NCBI GenBank assembly: GCA_024403775.1
Contig: JAKSRE010000012.1
Location: 17,404-81,403, forward strand
DNA from: Clostridia bacterium
GTDB taxonomy: Bacteria; Bacillota; Clostridia; Saccharofermentanales; Saccharofermentanaceae
Length of the DNA stretch: 64,000 nucleotides
Direction: 5' to 3'
Part shown: positions 33,529 to 42,141 of the stretch, in pieces
Position numbering within the stretch: position 1 is the stretch's first letter
Layout: the number at the start of each line of letters is the position of its first letter
The notes under the pieces: model-generated
Database searches by the model: none
What the model was told of the DNA's origin: nothing
The model's input: the letters and a program-made list of their open reading frames with translations, nothing else
Program-made: the position numbers and the translations under genes

Positions 33529-34464
33529 ATGTCGGACTTAATAAATGCCGGTTCTTTTTTCTATATTTATTCTTTTATTGGATGGTGTGTAGAAGTTATA
33601 TATCATGGAGCGATAAAGAATAGATTTGTAAACAGAGGGTTCCTTAATGGTCCTGTTTGTCCTGTCTATGGTGTAGGTTTTTATGGAGTTGTACTTCTCT
33701 TGACTCCGTATATTGATAATTTTGCTTTATTGTTCTTTGGGTCCATGCTTATTACCAGCCTCATTGAACTTTTTGCTGGCTTCATATTGTATAAGATTTT
33801 TAATCTCAGATGGTGGGATTATACAGGCAATAAATTCAATATTGGCGGATTTGTTTGCCTGAGATTCTCAGTCTATTGGGGATTAGCAGGAACCTTTGCT
33901 ATGCTGGTTATTCATCCTCCCGTTGAAGCGTTTGTTATGAATATGCCTAATATAGTTAAAGTGGTTCTTCTTGCTTTTTTCTCTGTTGTATTAGTAATAG
34001 ATTTTATTGCAACCGTTCTTGCTGTACTTAAAATTAAGAAGAGAATCTTACTTATTAGTGAAGCATCTGAAGAACTTAGGGTTATGTCCGATAGAATTGG
34101 TGGCAAGATATTTGATCATGTTGAACCAGTAGTTAAAAAGTCTGCTCCAGTTATTGAAGGTTATGGAGAGATTAAGGAGCTTTATAATAAGAATCGTGCT
34201 GAGGAGAAACGTCTTTATCAGGAACATCGAGCTCAGGAAAAAGCTTTGTATGATAAACTTATGGCTAAAGAAAAAGCAGAGTTTGATAAAGATCGTCAGA
34301 GACTTGTTGACAGGATTAATGATGCCATTAATTCGATTAACAGTCATGAGCACTATGTTTTAAGAAGAATTACAGATAACGAGGGTCAGCATAATATAAT
34401 CAGAAGACTGATTCAAAGAGAATTATTTGATTCTGATAAAATTGATGAGGAGAGTGAAGAATAA
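33529..34464 (+). CDS. CmpB-type putative ABC transporter permease
   Basis: A 311-residue protein of the ABC_trans_CmpB family. Five or so transmembrane segments in residues ~1-165 include YIYSFIGWCVEVIYHG and the family's NRGFLNGPVCPVYGVG. A long Glu/Lys/Arg-rich coiled coil follows (~205-270). Despite the family name, no ATPase partner is present nearby and the transport role is unproven. The stop codon overlaps the ATG of the phosphodiesterase gene by one base (TAATG). Confidence 0.85.
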   Translation: MSDLINAGSFFYIYSFIGWCVEVIYHGAIKNRFVNRGFLNGPVCPVYGVGFYGVVLLLTPYIDNFALLFFGSMLITSLIELFAGFILYKIFNLRWWDYTGNKFNIGGFVCLRFSVYWGLAGTFAMLVIHPPVEAFVMNMPNIVKVVLLAFFSVVLVIDFIATVLAVLKIKKRILLISEASEELRVMSDRIGGKIFDHVEPVVKKSAPVIEGYGEIKELYNKNRAEEKRLYQEHRAQEKALYDKLMAKEKAEFDKDRQRLVDRINDAINSINSHEHYVLRRITDNEGQHNIIRRLIQRELFDSDKIDEESEE

Positions 34465-34979
34465 TGAAGATTATGGTTGCTTCAGATATACATGGTTCAT
34501 TGCCAATGTGTAAAATGGTTTTTGATAAATTTCATGAATTGAAGTGTGATAAGATCCTGTTACTGGGAGATTTACTTTATCACGGTCCGAGAAATGATAT
34601 CCCTGAAGGATACGAACCAAAGAAAGTAATTGAACTTCTAAATAGTGAGAAAGAGAATATTCTTGCTGTTCGTGGTAATTGTGATACAGAAGTAGATCAG
34701 ATGGTATTAAATTTTCCAATACTTGCTGATTATATGTATCTTGTATCAGGAAATCTTGTTGTATTTGCTACACATGGTCATAAGATTAATCCTGAGAATC
34801 CTCCTTGCAGTCTTCCACAAAATGCAATTCTTCTTAATGGACATACACATATAGCCATGGATGTTATGAAAGACGGTTACAGATATATGAACCCGGGTTC
34901 TCCAACAATTCCTAAAAATGGAACGGAACCTTCTTATATTATTATTGAGGATGGAAAGGCAGAATTAATCAAATTCTGA
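34464..34979 (+). CDS. YfcE-type metallophosphoesterase
   Basis: A 171-residue calcineurin-like phosphodiesterase of the MJ0936/YfcE group. Metal-binding motifs are in order: DIHGS, GDLLYHGPRN, GNCDTE, ATHGH and NGHTH, covering the full dinuclear centre. The family hydrolyses model phosphodiesters; the physiological substrate is unknown. It is translationally coupled to the CmpB-type gene. Confidence 0.92.
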   Translation: MKIMVASDIHGSLPMCKMVFDKFHELKCDKILLLGDLLYHGPRNDIPEGYEPKKVIELLNSEKENILAVRGNCDTEVDQMVLNFPILADYMYLVSGNLVVFATHGHKINPENPPCSLPQNAILLNGHTHIAMDVMKDGYRYMNPGSPTIPKNGTEPSYIIIEDGKAELIKF

Positions 34980-34994
34980 TATGAGGATAAAACT

Positions 34995-35780
34995 ATGGCA
35001 GATGTAGATTTAAATAACATTAAGCTTAAAGCTATGATGCAGCAGATTAAAATCTCAAGAAGCGAACAGAATATGCTTGATCTTCTTGCAGAGGCTGCAG
35101 TTTGCAGCTATCTTGTTCCAGTAGATGGTACAGATAAGATTAGTTTTCATGCACTTCAGGGAAGTGGTAATAAAGTATATCTCGTGGTATATGCTGATGG
35201 CGAGACTTTTCTTAAGGACTTCTCAGCAGATAAAAAGCAGAAAACTGTACTTGCAACTTTTGCAGATCTCATTGAAGCTGTTTTAAATGAGTCATTAAAC
35301 ATGGATGGTTTTATCCTTAATCCTGGTCACGAAGAGATTTTGTTTGGTAAGGATATGCTTAAACTTATTAAGGATCAAATGCCTCAAAAAGAAGAGTCTT
35401 CTAATGATGATGCTGACTCAAAGGCAAAAGAAGCCATAGAGGATATAAAGATTGGTGACAGTAACAAGTATCCAGAAGGTTTAAGAGATATTATTAATTC
35501 TTTTGGTACATTAAAAAGTGAGGTTACCAAGATTTTCCTTCGCTTATATCAAAAAAATCCCAACTCTGATTCATCAGAAAAAGAGATGGGATGGTTATTT
35601 GTAATTGAGTTTAACAAAGTATGTTCTGGCGATCTTCAGAAGACTATTTTTGGAGAATTTGATCAGGTAGTGGCTGATTATGTTGATAATATGCCATATA
35701 TCATAATCAATTCTACATCTGCTCTTGGAAAAGAGGCCATGAATAATGCAGAGCCAGTTTATTCTCAGTTTGATGAATAA
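34995..35780 (+). CDS. SseB-like protein
   Basis: A 261-residue protein without signal or membrane segments. The N-terminal ~130 residues resemble the SseB N-terminal domain (VYLVVYADGETFLKDF, TFADLIEAVLNESLNMDGFILNPGHEEILFGKDML). The C-terminal half (SNKYPEGLRDIINSF onwards) resembles the SseB C-terminal region. The E. coli name refers to serine sensitivity, but the function is not known. Its stop codon abuts the stop of the convergent glycosyltransferase gene with no gap. Confidence 0.72.
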   Translation: MADVDLNNIKLKAMMQQIKISRSEQNMLDLLAEAAVCSYLVPVDGTDKISFHALQGSGNKVYLVVYADGETFLKDFSADKKQKTVLATFADLIEAVLNESLNMDGFILNPGHEEILFGKDMLKLIKDQMPQKEESSNDDADSKAKEAIEDIKIGDSNKYPEGLRDIINSFGTLKSEVTKIFLRLYQKNPNSDSSEKEMGWLFVIEFNKVCSGDLQKTIFGEFDQVVADYVDNMPYIIINSTSALGKEAMNNAEPVYSQFDE

Positions 35781-37157
35781 TCAAAATTCTGAGAGTTTAT
35801 CCTTTGTAATTTTATAAATTTTACGAATTCTTCGTTTAGAGTGATCAGTTTTGCGTTCGATTGGTTTTACTATCTTATTCCAGTTATGGTAAAACTCAAA
35901 TAGGTTACGCTCGATACTTTTTGAAGCTTTGTATTTTAAATGGATTAGTGTATTAGCGTCACGCTCTGCGTGGCGTTTATTATATCTGTCAATTGTCTCG
36001 TTATAAGCTACTTCAACCTTGTTGGCAAAAGATTCCGCATCAAAATCTTTTACTGAAGATACGGCGTTTGAAGCGAGCTTATTATAAAAAATATCATCAT
36101 TAAAAATCTCATCAGCAATTGATGGCAAATCGTCTGGATTACTGAAGACACGACTGTTAACCTTATCATTTAATATAGTTGCAATGCAGTCATCATATCT
36201 GGCTATTACTGGTAAACCTGAAGCAAGAGCTTCGTAATATGTAAGCCCCTGAGTCTCAGAAGTAGAGCAGGATATAAATGCATCACCAACATGATAATAT
36301 GTTGCAACTTCGCTATATGGAACGAATCCTGGGAAACGGACTCTGTCGCCTAGATTAAGTTCCAAAGCAAGAGCCTTTAAGTCCTCTAATGCAGGTCCAT
36401 CACCAATAACTACAAACAAAATATTTGGATTCTTCTTAAGCATCTCAGGCATCTTACGAATAATCATATCGATGCTTTTCTCATGAGCTACTCGTCCAAT
36501 AGACAGAAGGACTCTGTCGTCTGGAAGAATACTCCATTCTTTTTTAATCTCAGCAATTCTGTTTTTATCAATGCTATCGATACTAAAAGGCTTTAGATTA
36601 ATGCCAGAAGGGATTATATATGTAGGCATATCTACTCCGTAAGAAGTTACGCTCTGTAATACCTTCTCAGTAGGAACAATAAGTGAATTAGCTGATTCAC
36701 AGTATACTTCGGAGAGTTTACGTGCAAGAGTTTTTGCAGGTATATCTGCTATTTTAATCCCATGAGTAACGTAGTGAGTATAATCCTCCCACATTGTGTG
36801 ATATGTGTGAATGTGTGGGATACCAAGAGTTTTTGCGATAAGATGCCCCATTATTCCCATAGAAAACTCTGACTGAGAGTGAATAATGTCTATTTTAAAC
36901 TTACGGCATAATGCAAGAACACCAATGTAGTAAGGTTTTACTGCTCTATAAGGCTTAACAAATGCCAAAGAAATAGATGGAACTCTGTAGACAATAGGGT
37001 TTGTCTCAACAAGCTTAATCTTTTTTGAAGGCTCAGATATTGAGAAGATGTATACTTTGTGTCCTTTATCAATAAGACCGTTTGTCAAAGTATATATTGA
37101 ACTTGATACGCCATTAATATTTGGAAAGTAATTATCTGTAAAAATTGCTATATTCAT
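35781..37157 (-). CDS. GT4 glycosyltransferase (diacylglycerol glucosyltransferase-like)
   Basis: A 458-residue GT-B fold enzyme. The N-terminus MNIAIFTDNYFPNINGVSSS (acceptor domain) and the C-terminal sugar-nucleotide motif SETQGLTYYEALASGLPVIA (E-x7-E) place it in GT4. It is close to 1,2-diacylglycerol 3-glucosyltransferases of Gram-positives that make membrane glycolipid anchors. A basic C-terminal tail (from ~400) could bind anionic membrane. ATG 37157 is chosen because AGAGG lies before it; the longer frame adds six residues. A minus-strand TATAAT (37190-37195) lies upstream. Confidence 0.9.
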   Translation of the reverse strand: MNIAIFTDNYFPNINGVSSSIYTLTNGLIDKGHKVYIFSISEPSKKIKLVETNPIVYRVPSISLAFVKPYRAVKPYYIGVLALCRKFKIDIIHSQSEFSMGIMGHLIAKTLGIPHIHTYHTMWEDYTHYVTHGIKIADIPAKTLARKLSEVYCESANSLIVPTEKVLQSVTSYGVDMPTYIIPSGINLKPFSIDSIDKNRIAEIKKEWSILPDDRVLLSIGRVAHEKSIDMIIRKMPEMLKKNPNILFVVIGDGPALEDLKALALELNLGDRVRFPGFVPYSEVATYYHVGDAFISCSTSETQGLTYYEALASGLPVIARYDDCIATILNDKVNSRVFSNPDDLPSIADEIFNDDIFYNKLASNAVSSVKDFDAESFANKVEVAYNETIDRYNKRHAERDANTLIHLKYKASKSIERNLFEFYHNWNKIVKPIERKTDHSKRRIRKIYKITKDKLSEF

Positions 37158-37271
37158 AAAATATTCCTCTGTCATTTCTTTTCGAAAATATTATAACCCA
37201 ATTATTAAAAAATGCTATGATAGTGTATAATACACGATACTATATTAAAGGAATAAAGATTAAAAATCAGC

Positions 37272-38366
37272 ATGGCAATTAATAAAGAAAAAGTTAATTC
37301 TGTACTAATGAGATATGAAGAGATCCTTGCTTCTATGCAGGATCCTGGTGTTATTAACGATAAAGAAAGATATCTTCGCCTATCAAAAGAATTAGGTGAG
37401 ATGGAGCCTAAGGTGGCAACCATCAGAAGATATTTTGAGAATGAGAAGAAGATGGAGGAGGCTTTGGAACTTCTTCAGATGTCTGATGATGAAGAAATCA
37501 AGCTTCTTGCAAATGAAGAATTGAATGAGGCTAAAGCTGATACTGATTTTCTTGAACATGAGATTGCCCTTATTCTTGCGCCTAGAGATCCAAGAGATGA
37601 ACGTAATGTTATCGTTGAGATTCGTGGCGGTGCTGGCGGTGAAGAGGCTGCATTATTTGCGAGCACCCTGTTTAAAATGTATTCAGGCTATGCCCAGAAT
37701 AAAGGGTTCAGTATTGATGTTATTGATACAAATGAGACTGAACTTGGCGGATATAAAGAGATTGTCTTTGAGATTAATGGAAAAGGTGCTTATTCAAGAT
37801 TTAAGTTTGAGAGCGGTGTTCACAGAGTTCAAAGAGTTCCAGTTACGGAGACAAGTGGTCGAGTTCACACATCAACTGTAACTGTTGCAGTTCTTCCAGA
37901 AGCTGAAGCAGCAGAGGTTAAGATTAATCCTGATGACTTAAGAATTGATACATACCGTGCATCAGGTAAAGGTGGACAGCACGTAAACAGAACAGATTCA
38001 GCTATCAGAATAACTCATATTCCAACAGGTATAGTTGTTCAGTGTCAGGATGAGAGAAGCCAGTATAAGAACAAAGATAAGGCCATGGCGGTTTTAAGTT
38101 CCAGACTTCTTGAGATGGCCGAAAACAAGGCCAAAAACGAAGTTGCAGATACCCGTAAAAATCAGGTCGGAACAGGTGAACGTTCTGAGAAGATTAGAAC
38201 ATATAACTATCATCAGGGACGTGTATCAGATCACAGAATCGGATTGACTCTTTATAAGCTTGAAGCTATCTTGGCTGGTGATTTGGATGAGATTATTGAT
38301 GCACTTACAATTGCTGGTGGTGCCGATGAATTGACAGTAAATAATAGTGATCTTGATGAAGATTGA
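37272..38366 (+). CDS. prfA: Peptide chain release factor 1
   Basis: A 364-residue RF1, recognising UAA and UAG. The catalytic GGQ loop is in SGKGGQHVNRTDSAIRI and the domain 2 stop-codon region contains RVPVTETSGRVHTSTVTVAV (PxT-type), distinguishing it from RF2. The length is normal. A TATAAT at 37226-37231 may be its -10. The usual next gene, prmC, is missing: a Sua5 gene follows after 15 nt. Confidence 0.97.
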   Translation: MAINKEKVNSVLMRYEEILASMQDPGVINDKERYLRLSKELGEMEPKVATIRRYFENEKKMEEALELLQMSDDEEIKLLANEELNEAKADTDFLEHEIALILAPRDPRDERNVIVEIRGGAGGEEAALFASTLFKMYSGYAQNKGFSIDVIDTNETELGGYKEIVFEINGKGAYSRFKFESGVHRVQRVPVTETSGRVHTSTVTVAVLPEAEAAEVKINPDDLRIDTYRASGKGGQHVNRTDSAIRITHIPTGIVVQCQDERSQYKNKDKAMAVLSSRLLEMAENKAKNEVADTRKNQVGTGERSEKIRTYNYHQGRVSDHRIGLTLYKLEAILAGDLDEIIDALTIAGGADELTVNNSDLDED

Positions 38367-38381
38367 TGAGGATGAATTACT

Positions 38382-40181
38382 ATGAGAGTTAAAAAGTATG
38401 ATAAAACTCATTTAATATCTGGTTTAGACGTTAAAGGGATGGAGGATGCAGCTAACCATCTAAGAAATGGTGAAGTTGTAGGTTTCCCTACTGAGACAGT
38501 TTACGGTCTTGGAGCTAATGCTTTTAGTGAGGAAGCTGTAAATAAGATTTTCGAGGCTAAGGGAAGACCTGGTGATAATCCTCTCATAGTTCATATTGCT
38601 GATAAAAGTATGATAGATGAATTAGTAGTTGAAAAAACTCCAACTGCTACTAAGCTGATTGATGCATTTATGCCAGGTCCTATCACTGTCATTATGCGTA
38701 AATCTGACAGGATTCCTTCAAATGTAACAGGCGGACTTGATACGGTTGGTATAAGAATGCCATCAAAAAAAGAAGCTAATGAATTTTTGAAGCTGTGTAA
38801 CTGTCCTGTTGCAGCACCTTCTGCAAATGTTTCTGGTAGTCCTTCTCCGACAAGAGCTGACCATGTAATGGCTGATATGGATGGTTATGTTTATGCTGTA
38901 ATTGACGGTGGAGAATCTGAATTTGGTTTGGAATCAACCGTGGTTGATGCGACAGGTGAGAAGCCAGTTATTTTAAGACCAGGTGCGATTACTGCCAAGA
39001 TGATCGAAAATGCTCTGAATGAAGAGACATCAGATAAATTATCACTTGATGAAGGTGAGGCTCCTAAGGCTCCAGGAATGAAATACAGACATTATGCACC
39101 TCATTGTACTGTTGAAGTAATTATGCTTCCAGATAACTGTGAGATTATAAATGATGAGAATCTTAACAGTGAGTATTCTACAGAAGAACTTACTGATATA
39201 GATTTTGATAGTCTTAGTGAAGCTGAGAAGAGACAGTATTTTAATATTACGCTTCCATATTTTAATAGAATTAAGGAGATTTTAAGCAGTAATCCACTGG
39301 CAAGAATTGGTATTTTTGCTGGAGAAGAAGTTAGAAGTTCTATTGAGAAATTGGCTGATGAGAATATTTTTTATCACACAGAGTTTTTTGTGTATGGTAA
39401 GACCTGTGATGCTTCTTCTGCCTCACACTATTTGTTCGACGGACTTCGTGAACTTGATATAAATAAAACAGACATTATCCTTGCGGCAGGTTTTAATGGT
39501 ACTGGCATCTCAAAAGCCTATATGAACCGTCTTTTGAAGGCTAGTGTTAAGTCAGGTGACTGTCCTGATGCTGTAAAAAATGGTGATGATATTAATTTAA
39601 GAAGTAATCGCTCTTTGGATTCATTCAAGGAGACTACTACAGCTTCAGTATTATTTATTTGTGATAAGAATCGTAACCTGTCTATTGCTGCAGAGACAAT
39701 TATGCGCGATATGATAAGAAAGGAAGCACCATTTTGTTCTGTATTCTCAAGAGATGTTGGTGCTGAAATATATGCTGAATCATGTGGAATTAATGCTATT
39801 GATGGCGATAGTCCGGATGAGTTTACATTGAAGGCATTAAAAGACGAATTTAATATCGATGCTTCTTATATGAGAAGTATCAGAGGAGAAGCTTCAATTT
39901 ATGATGATTCAAATTTGATTATATGTTTAAGAGAGAAGACTTTACAGAATTTAATCCGTAATTTCCCTCCACTTGAGAATAAGGCTTTTTCTTTATCTTC
40001 TTACGCTGCTAATTGTGGTTTGGTAGTAAAAAATGAACAGGGTAAGGTATTATCGCTTTCTCTTCCTGATCCTTCTGGTGAGAATTATGAGACACATCTT
40101 CATACTGTTAAGGCAATAAAAGCATTCCTTGATTTACTTTTCCCATATATTCTTAAAGATTTGGGCGTTAAGAGAATTTAA
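38382..40181 (+). CDS. Sua5 threonylcarbamoyl-AMP synthase fused to a degenerate LMW-phosphatase domain
   Basis: A 599-residue fusion. Residues ~15-200 are the YrdC/Sua5 catalytic domain for the tRNA t6A pathway (GEVVGFPTETVYGLGANAF, KGRPGDNPLIVHI, GIRMPS). The Sua5 linker APGMKYRHYAPHCTVEV and C-terminal Sua5 domain extend to ~390. Residues ~423-590 match a low-molecular-weight tyrosine phosphatase (VLFICDKNRNLSIAAE) with Cys427 kept. The P-loop Arg is Leu433, so the C-x5-R motif is broken; a DP-containing loop (PDPSGE) persists. In Bacillus these are separate adjacent genes (ywlC, ywlE). Confidence 0.88.
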   Translation: MRVKKYDKTHLISGLDVKGMEDAANHLRNGEVVGFPTETVYGLGANAFSEEAVNKIFEAKGRPGDNPLIVHIADKSMIDELVVEKTPTATKLIDAFMPGPITVIMRKSDRIPSNVTGGLDTVGIRMPSKKEANEFLKLCNCPVAAPSANVSGSPSPTRADHVMADMDGYVYAVIDGGESEFGLESTVVDATGEKPVILRPGAITAKMIENALNEETSDKLSLDEGEAPKAPGMKYRHYAPHCTVEVIMLPDNCEIINDENLNSEYSTEELTDIDFDSLSEAEKRQYFNITLPYFNRIKEILSSNPLARIGIFAGEEVRSSIEKLADENIFYHTEFFVYGKTCDASSASHYLFDGLRELDINKTDIILAAGFNGTGISKAYMNRLLKASVKSGDCPDAVKNGDDINLRSNRSLDSFKETTTASVLFICDKNRNLSIAAETIMRDMIRKEAPFCSVFSRDVGAEIYAESCGINAIDGDSPDEFTLKALKDEFNIDASYMRSIRGEASIYDDSNLIICLREKTLQNLIRNFPPLENKAFSLSSYAANCGLVVKNEQGKVLSLSLPDPSGENYETHLHTVKAIKAFLDLLFPYILKDLGVKRI

Positions 40182-40296
40182 GCGTAAAGTTGGAACTAAT
40201 GTTAATTTCTTTAGAAATTGTATTGTGATATAATTTTAGAGTAATAAACAAATAGTGGTACTGATACGAATTATTGTAATTAAAGCGTTTTTTATC

Positions 40297-40326
40297 TTGA
40301 CTAAGTGGCATACTATGTGGTATTCT
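40297..40326 (+). promoter_or_regulatory. Promoter of rpsF operon
   Basis: TTGACT (40297-40302) and TATTCT (40321-40326) are 18 bp apart, with an ~80-nt leader. A second possible -10, TATAAT, lies at about 40230-40235. The leader ends in AGAGGAGGTG. An S6:S18 autoregulatory element could be here but was not identified with confidence. Confidence 0.55.
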
Positions 40327-40409
40327 CACAAGGCTGTTTATATGTTTAACAGTTATCCTTGCTCGATACGAGATATCGGGCCTAATGTCCAAGAGGAGGT
40401 GAATGACAC

Positions 40410-40700
40410 ATGGCAAATCAATATCAGTTGATAGTTATCCTTAGCCCAGAGTTGGGAGAAGAGGGTATTAACAATTTGTCTGAGAGCATCAAGGCTAAGA
40501 TTGAGGCTTCTGCAGTTTCCGTTGACGCTATCGATTCAATGGGTAAGAAGACACTCGCTTATGAGATCGCTGACCAGACAGAGGGCTTCTATGTAAAGTA
40601 TACATTTACATCTGAGTCTGATTTACCTAAGGAAATTGAGCGTGTTCTCAAGATTACTGAAGGCGTTTTGCGTTACATCGTAGTTCGTATTGGCGAGTAA
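40410..40700 (+). CDS. rpsF: 30S ribosomal protein bS6
   Basis: A 96-residue S6 with QYQLIVILSPELGEEG at the N-terminus and VLRYIVVRIGE near the end, normal in length. It lacks the long Glu-rich tail of E. coli S6. It has AGAGGAGGTG before the ATG. It is first gene of the conserved rpsF-ssb-rpsR operon; S6 and S18 bind as a pair on the 30S platform. Confidence 0.97.
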   Translation: MANQYQLIVILSPELGEEGINNLSESIKAKIEASAVSVDAIDSMGKKTLAYEIADQTEGFYVKYTFTSESDLPKEIERVLKITEGVLRYIVVRIGE

Positions 40701-40724
40701 TCGTTTAATAACGGAGGAAGTAAC

Positions 40725-41231
40725 ATGAACAAAGTAGTATTATTAGGTAGACTAACAAAGGACCCTGAAGTAAAGATGACTGCAAGCCAGACATCATTCT
40801 GTAATTTCACAATCGCTGTAGATCGCAGATTCAAAGATGCTAATGGTCAGAGACAGGCAGATTTCATTAGTTGTGTTGCTTGGAGACAGACAGCACAGTT
40901 TATCGGAAACTATTTCCGTAAGGGTTCCAAAATATTAGTAGGCGGAAGCATTCAGTCACGTTCATATGACGATGCTAACGGTCAGAAGAGATATGTAACT
41001 GAAGTCGTTGTTGATGAAGTAGATTTTGCTGATTCAGGACGTGCAGAAGGTCAGGCAAATGTAGGCTATAGTGTTCCACAGGCTCCTGTATCTTATGCTC
41101 CAGCAGCTCCAACTGCTCCTACAGCTCCAGTTGCACCAACCGCTCCAATGAGTTCAATACCTGTTGATCCAAGTATGAACGATGGATTCGGTCCTGCTGA
41201 TGCTGATGATGTACTACCGTTCGAGATTTAA
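40725..41231 (+). CDS. ssb: Single-stranded DNA-binding protein
   Basis: A 168-residue SSB: OB fold in residues 1-105 (MNKVVLLGRLTKDPEVK, FTIAVDRRFKD, FISCVAWRQTAQF), then a Pro/Ala/Thr linker (APTAPTAPVAPTAP) and the acidic partner-binding tip DADDVLPFEI. The usual tip ends at ...PF; here two residues (Glu-Ile) follow the Pro-Phe. It protects ssDNA and recruits replication and repair partners. Confidence 0.96.
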   Translation: MNKVVLLGRLTKDPEVKMTASQTSFCNFTIAVDRRFKDANGQRQADFISCVAWRQTAQFIGNYFRKGSKILVGGSIQSRSYDDANGQKRYVTEVVVDEVDFADSGRAEGQANVGYSVPQAPVSYAPAAPTAPTAPVAPTAPMSSIPVDPSMNDGFGPADADDVLPFEI

Positions 41232-41277
41232 TTCGAATTTGACTTGATTATTTAGATAATCGGATAAGGAGTTTAAA

Positions 41278-41547
41278 ATGGCTGAGAATAGAGCACCTAA
41301 GACAAGTCGTGAATTTAACAATAATTCTAGACAGAGACGTCCACGTAGAAAGGCTTGCCAGTTCTGCGCTGATAAGGTAGAAGTTATCGACTTTATGGAC
41401 GTAGCAAGACTTAAGAAGTGTACTTCAGAGCGCGGTAAGATTCTCCCTAAGAGAATGACTGGCACATGTGCTAAGCACCAGCGTGAGTTGACAACTGCTA
41501 TCAAGAGAGCACGTCACATCGCACTTCTCCCATTCATTGCTGACTAA
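41278..41547 (+). CDS. rpsR: 30S ribosomal protein bS18 (zinc-binding form)
   Basis: An 89-residue S18 with the core [51 protein letters not shown]. Four cysteines (CQFC, KKC, TGTC) indicate the zinc-containing C+ paralogue. AAGGAG precedes the ATG. It is last in the rpsF operon and is followed by a terminator-like hairpin. Confidence 0.97.
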   Translation: MAENRAPKTSREFNNNSRQRRPRRKACQFCADKVEVIDFMDVARLKKCTSERGKILPKRMTGTCAKHQRELTTAIKRARHIALLPFIAD

Positions 41548-41568
41548 TTTGATTCTTTGAATCTTTGT

Positions 41569-41597
41569 TTGAAGCAAAGGGAATAATATTGTATAAT
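41569..41597 (+). promoter_or_regulatory. Promoter before rplI-dnaB
   Basis: TTGAAG (41569-41574) and TATAAT (41592-41597) have a 17-bp spacer. The predicted start site (~41604) lies inside the left arm of the terminator hairpin beginning at 41601, so transcripts made here would not form the full hairpin. Confidence 0.7.
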
Positions 41598-41600
41598 ACA

Positions 41601-41646
41601 TGAGCATTTTGTAATCGATGTTGATTACGGGATGCTCATTATTTTT
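41601..41646 (+). terminator. Terminator between rpsR and rplI
   Basis: A long stem, TGAGCAT...GTAATC (41601-41616) with GATTAC...ATGCTCA (41623-41638) and G-U pairs in the middle, is followed by TTATTTTTG. It should end the rpsF-ssb-rpsR transcript. Confidence 0.82.
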
Positions 41647-41683
41647 GTTATTAAAATTATGTGCATATAGGAGGATATTGGAG

Positions 41684-42127
41684 ATGAAACTTATACTTTT
41701 ACAGGATGTTAAAGATGTAGGAAAGAAGAATGATGTTGTTGATGTAAATGACGGTTATGGCCGTAATTTCCTTCTTAAGAAGAAACTTGCTAGAGAAGTA
41801 AATGCAGCTAATCTTAATGATGTTAAGATGAAGAAGGGGGCTGAAGCAGAGCTTGCTAGAAGAGAACTCGAGAATGCAAAACTCCTTGCTTCCAAGATTG
41901 AGAATAAAGAGTTTGAACTTAAGGTTAAGTGCGGTGAGGGCGGTAAGCTCTACGGCGCTGTTACTTCTATGGATGTAGCTGAGGCTGTTAAGAAGCAGGG
42001 CTATGAAGTATCAAAGAAGAATATTGTTATCGATGGAACAATCAAAAATGTTGGTAAATTTGATGTTAAAGTAAAGCTTCACACAAAGGTATCAACAAAA
42101 ATCGTTGTTAATATTGTTGCTGAGTAA
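41684..42127 (+). CDS. rplI: 50S ribosomal protein bL9
   Basis: A 147-residue L9 with MKLILLQDVKDVGKKNDVV and DGYGRNFLLKKKLA in the rRNA-binding N-domain, the connecting helix, and a C-domain containing GGKLYGAVTSMDVAEAV. The length is normal. ATG 41684 follows AGGAGGATATTGGAG. It is co-transcribed with dnaB. Confidence 0.97.
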   Translation: MKLILLQDVKDVGKKNDVVDVNDGYGRNFLLKKKLAREVNAANLNDVKMKKGAEAELARRELENAKLLASKIENKEFELKVKCGEGGKLYGAVTSMDVAEAVKKQGYEVSKKNIVIDGTIKNVGKFDVKVKLHTKVSTKIVVNIVAE

Positions 42128-42141
42128 TAGGTTTACTATTA

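Noticed and set aside
40327..40409. S6:S18-binding leader RNA before rpsF
   Set aside because: A leader of suitable size exists, but I could not identify the conserved bulged stem with confidence, so it is not listed as a feature.
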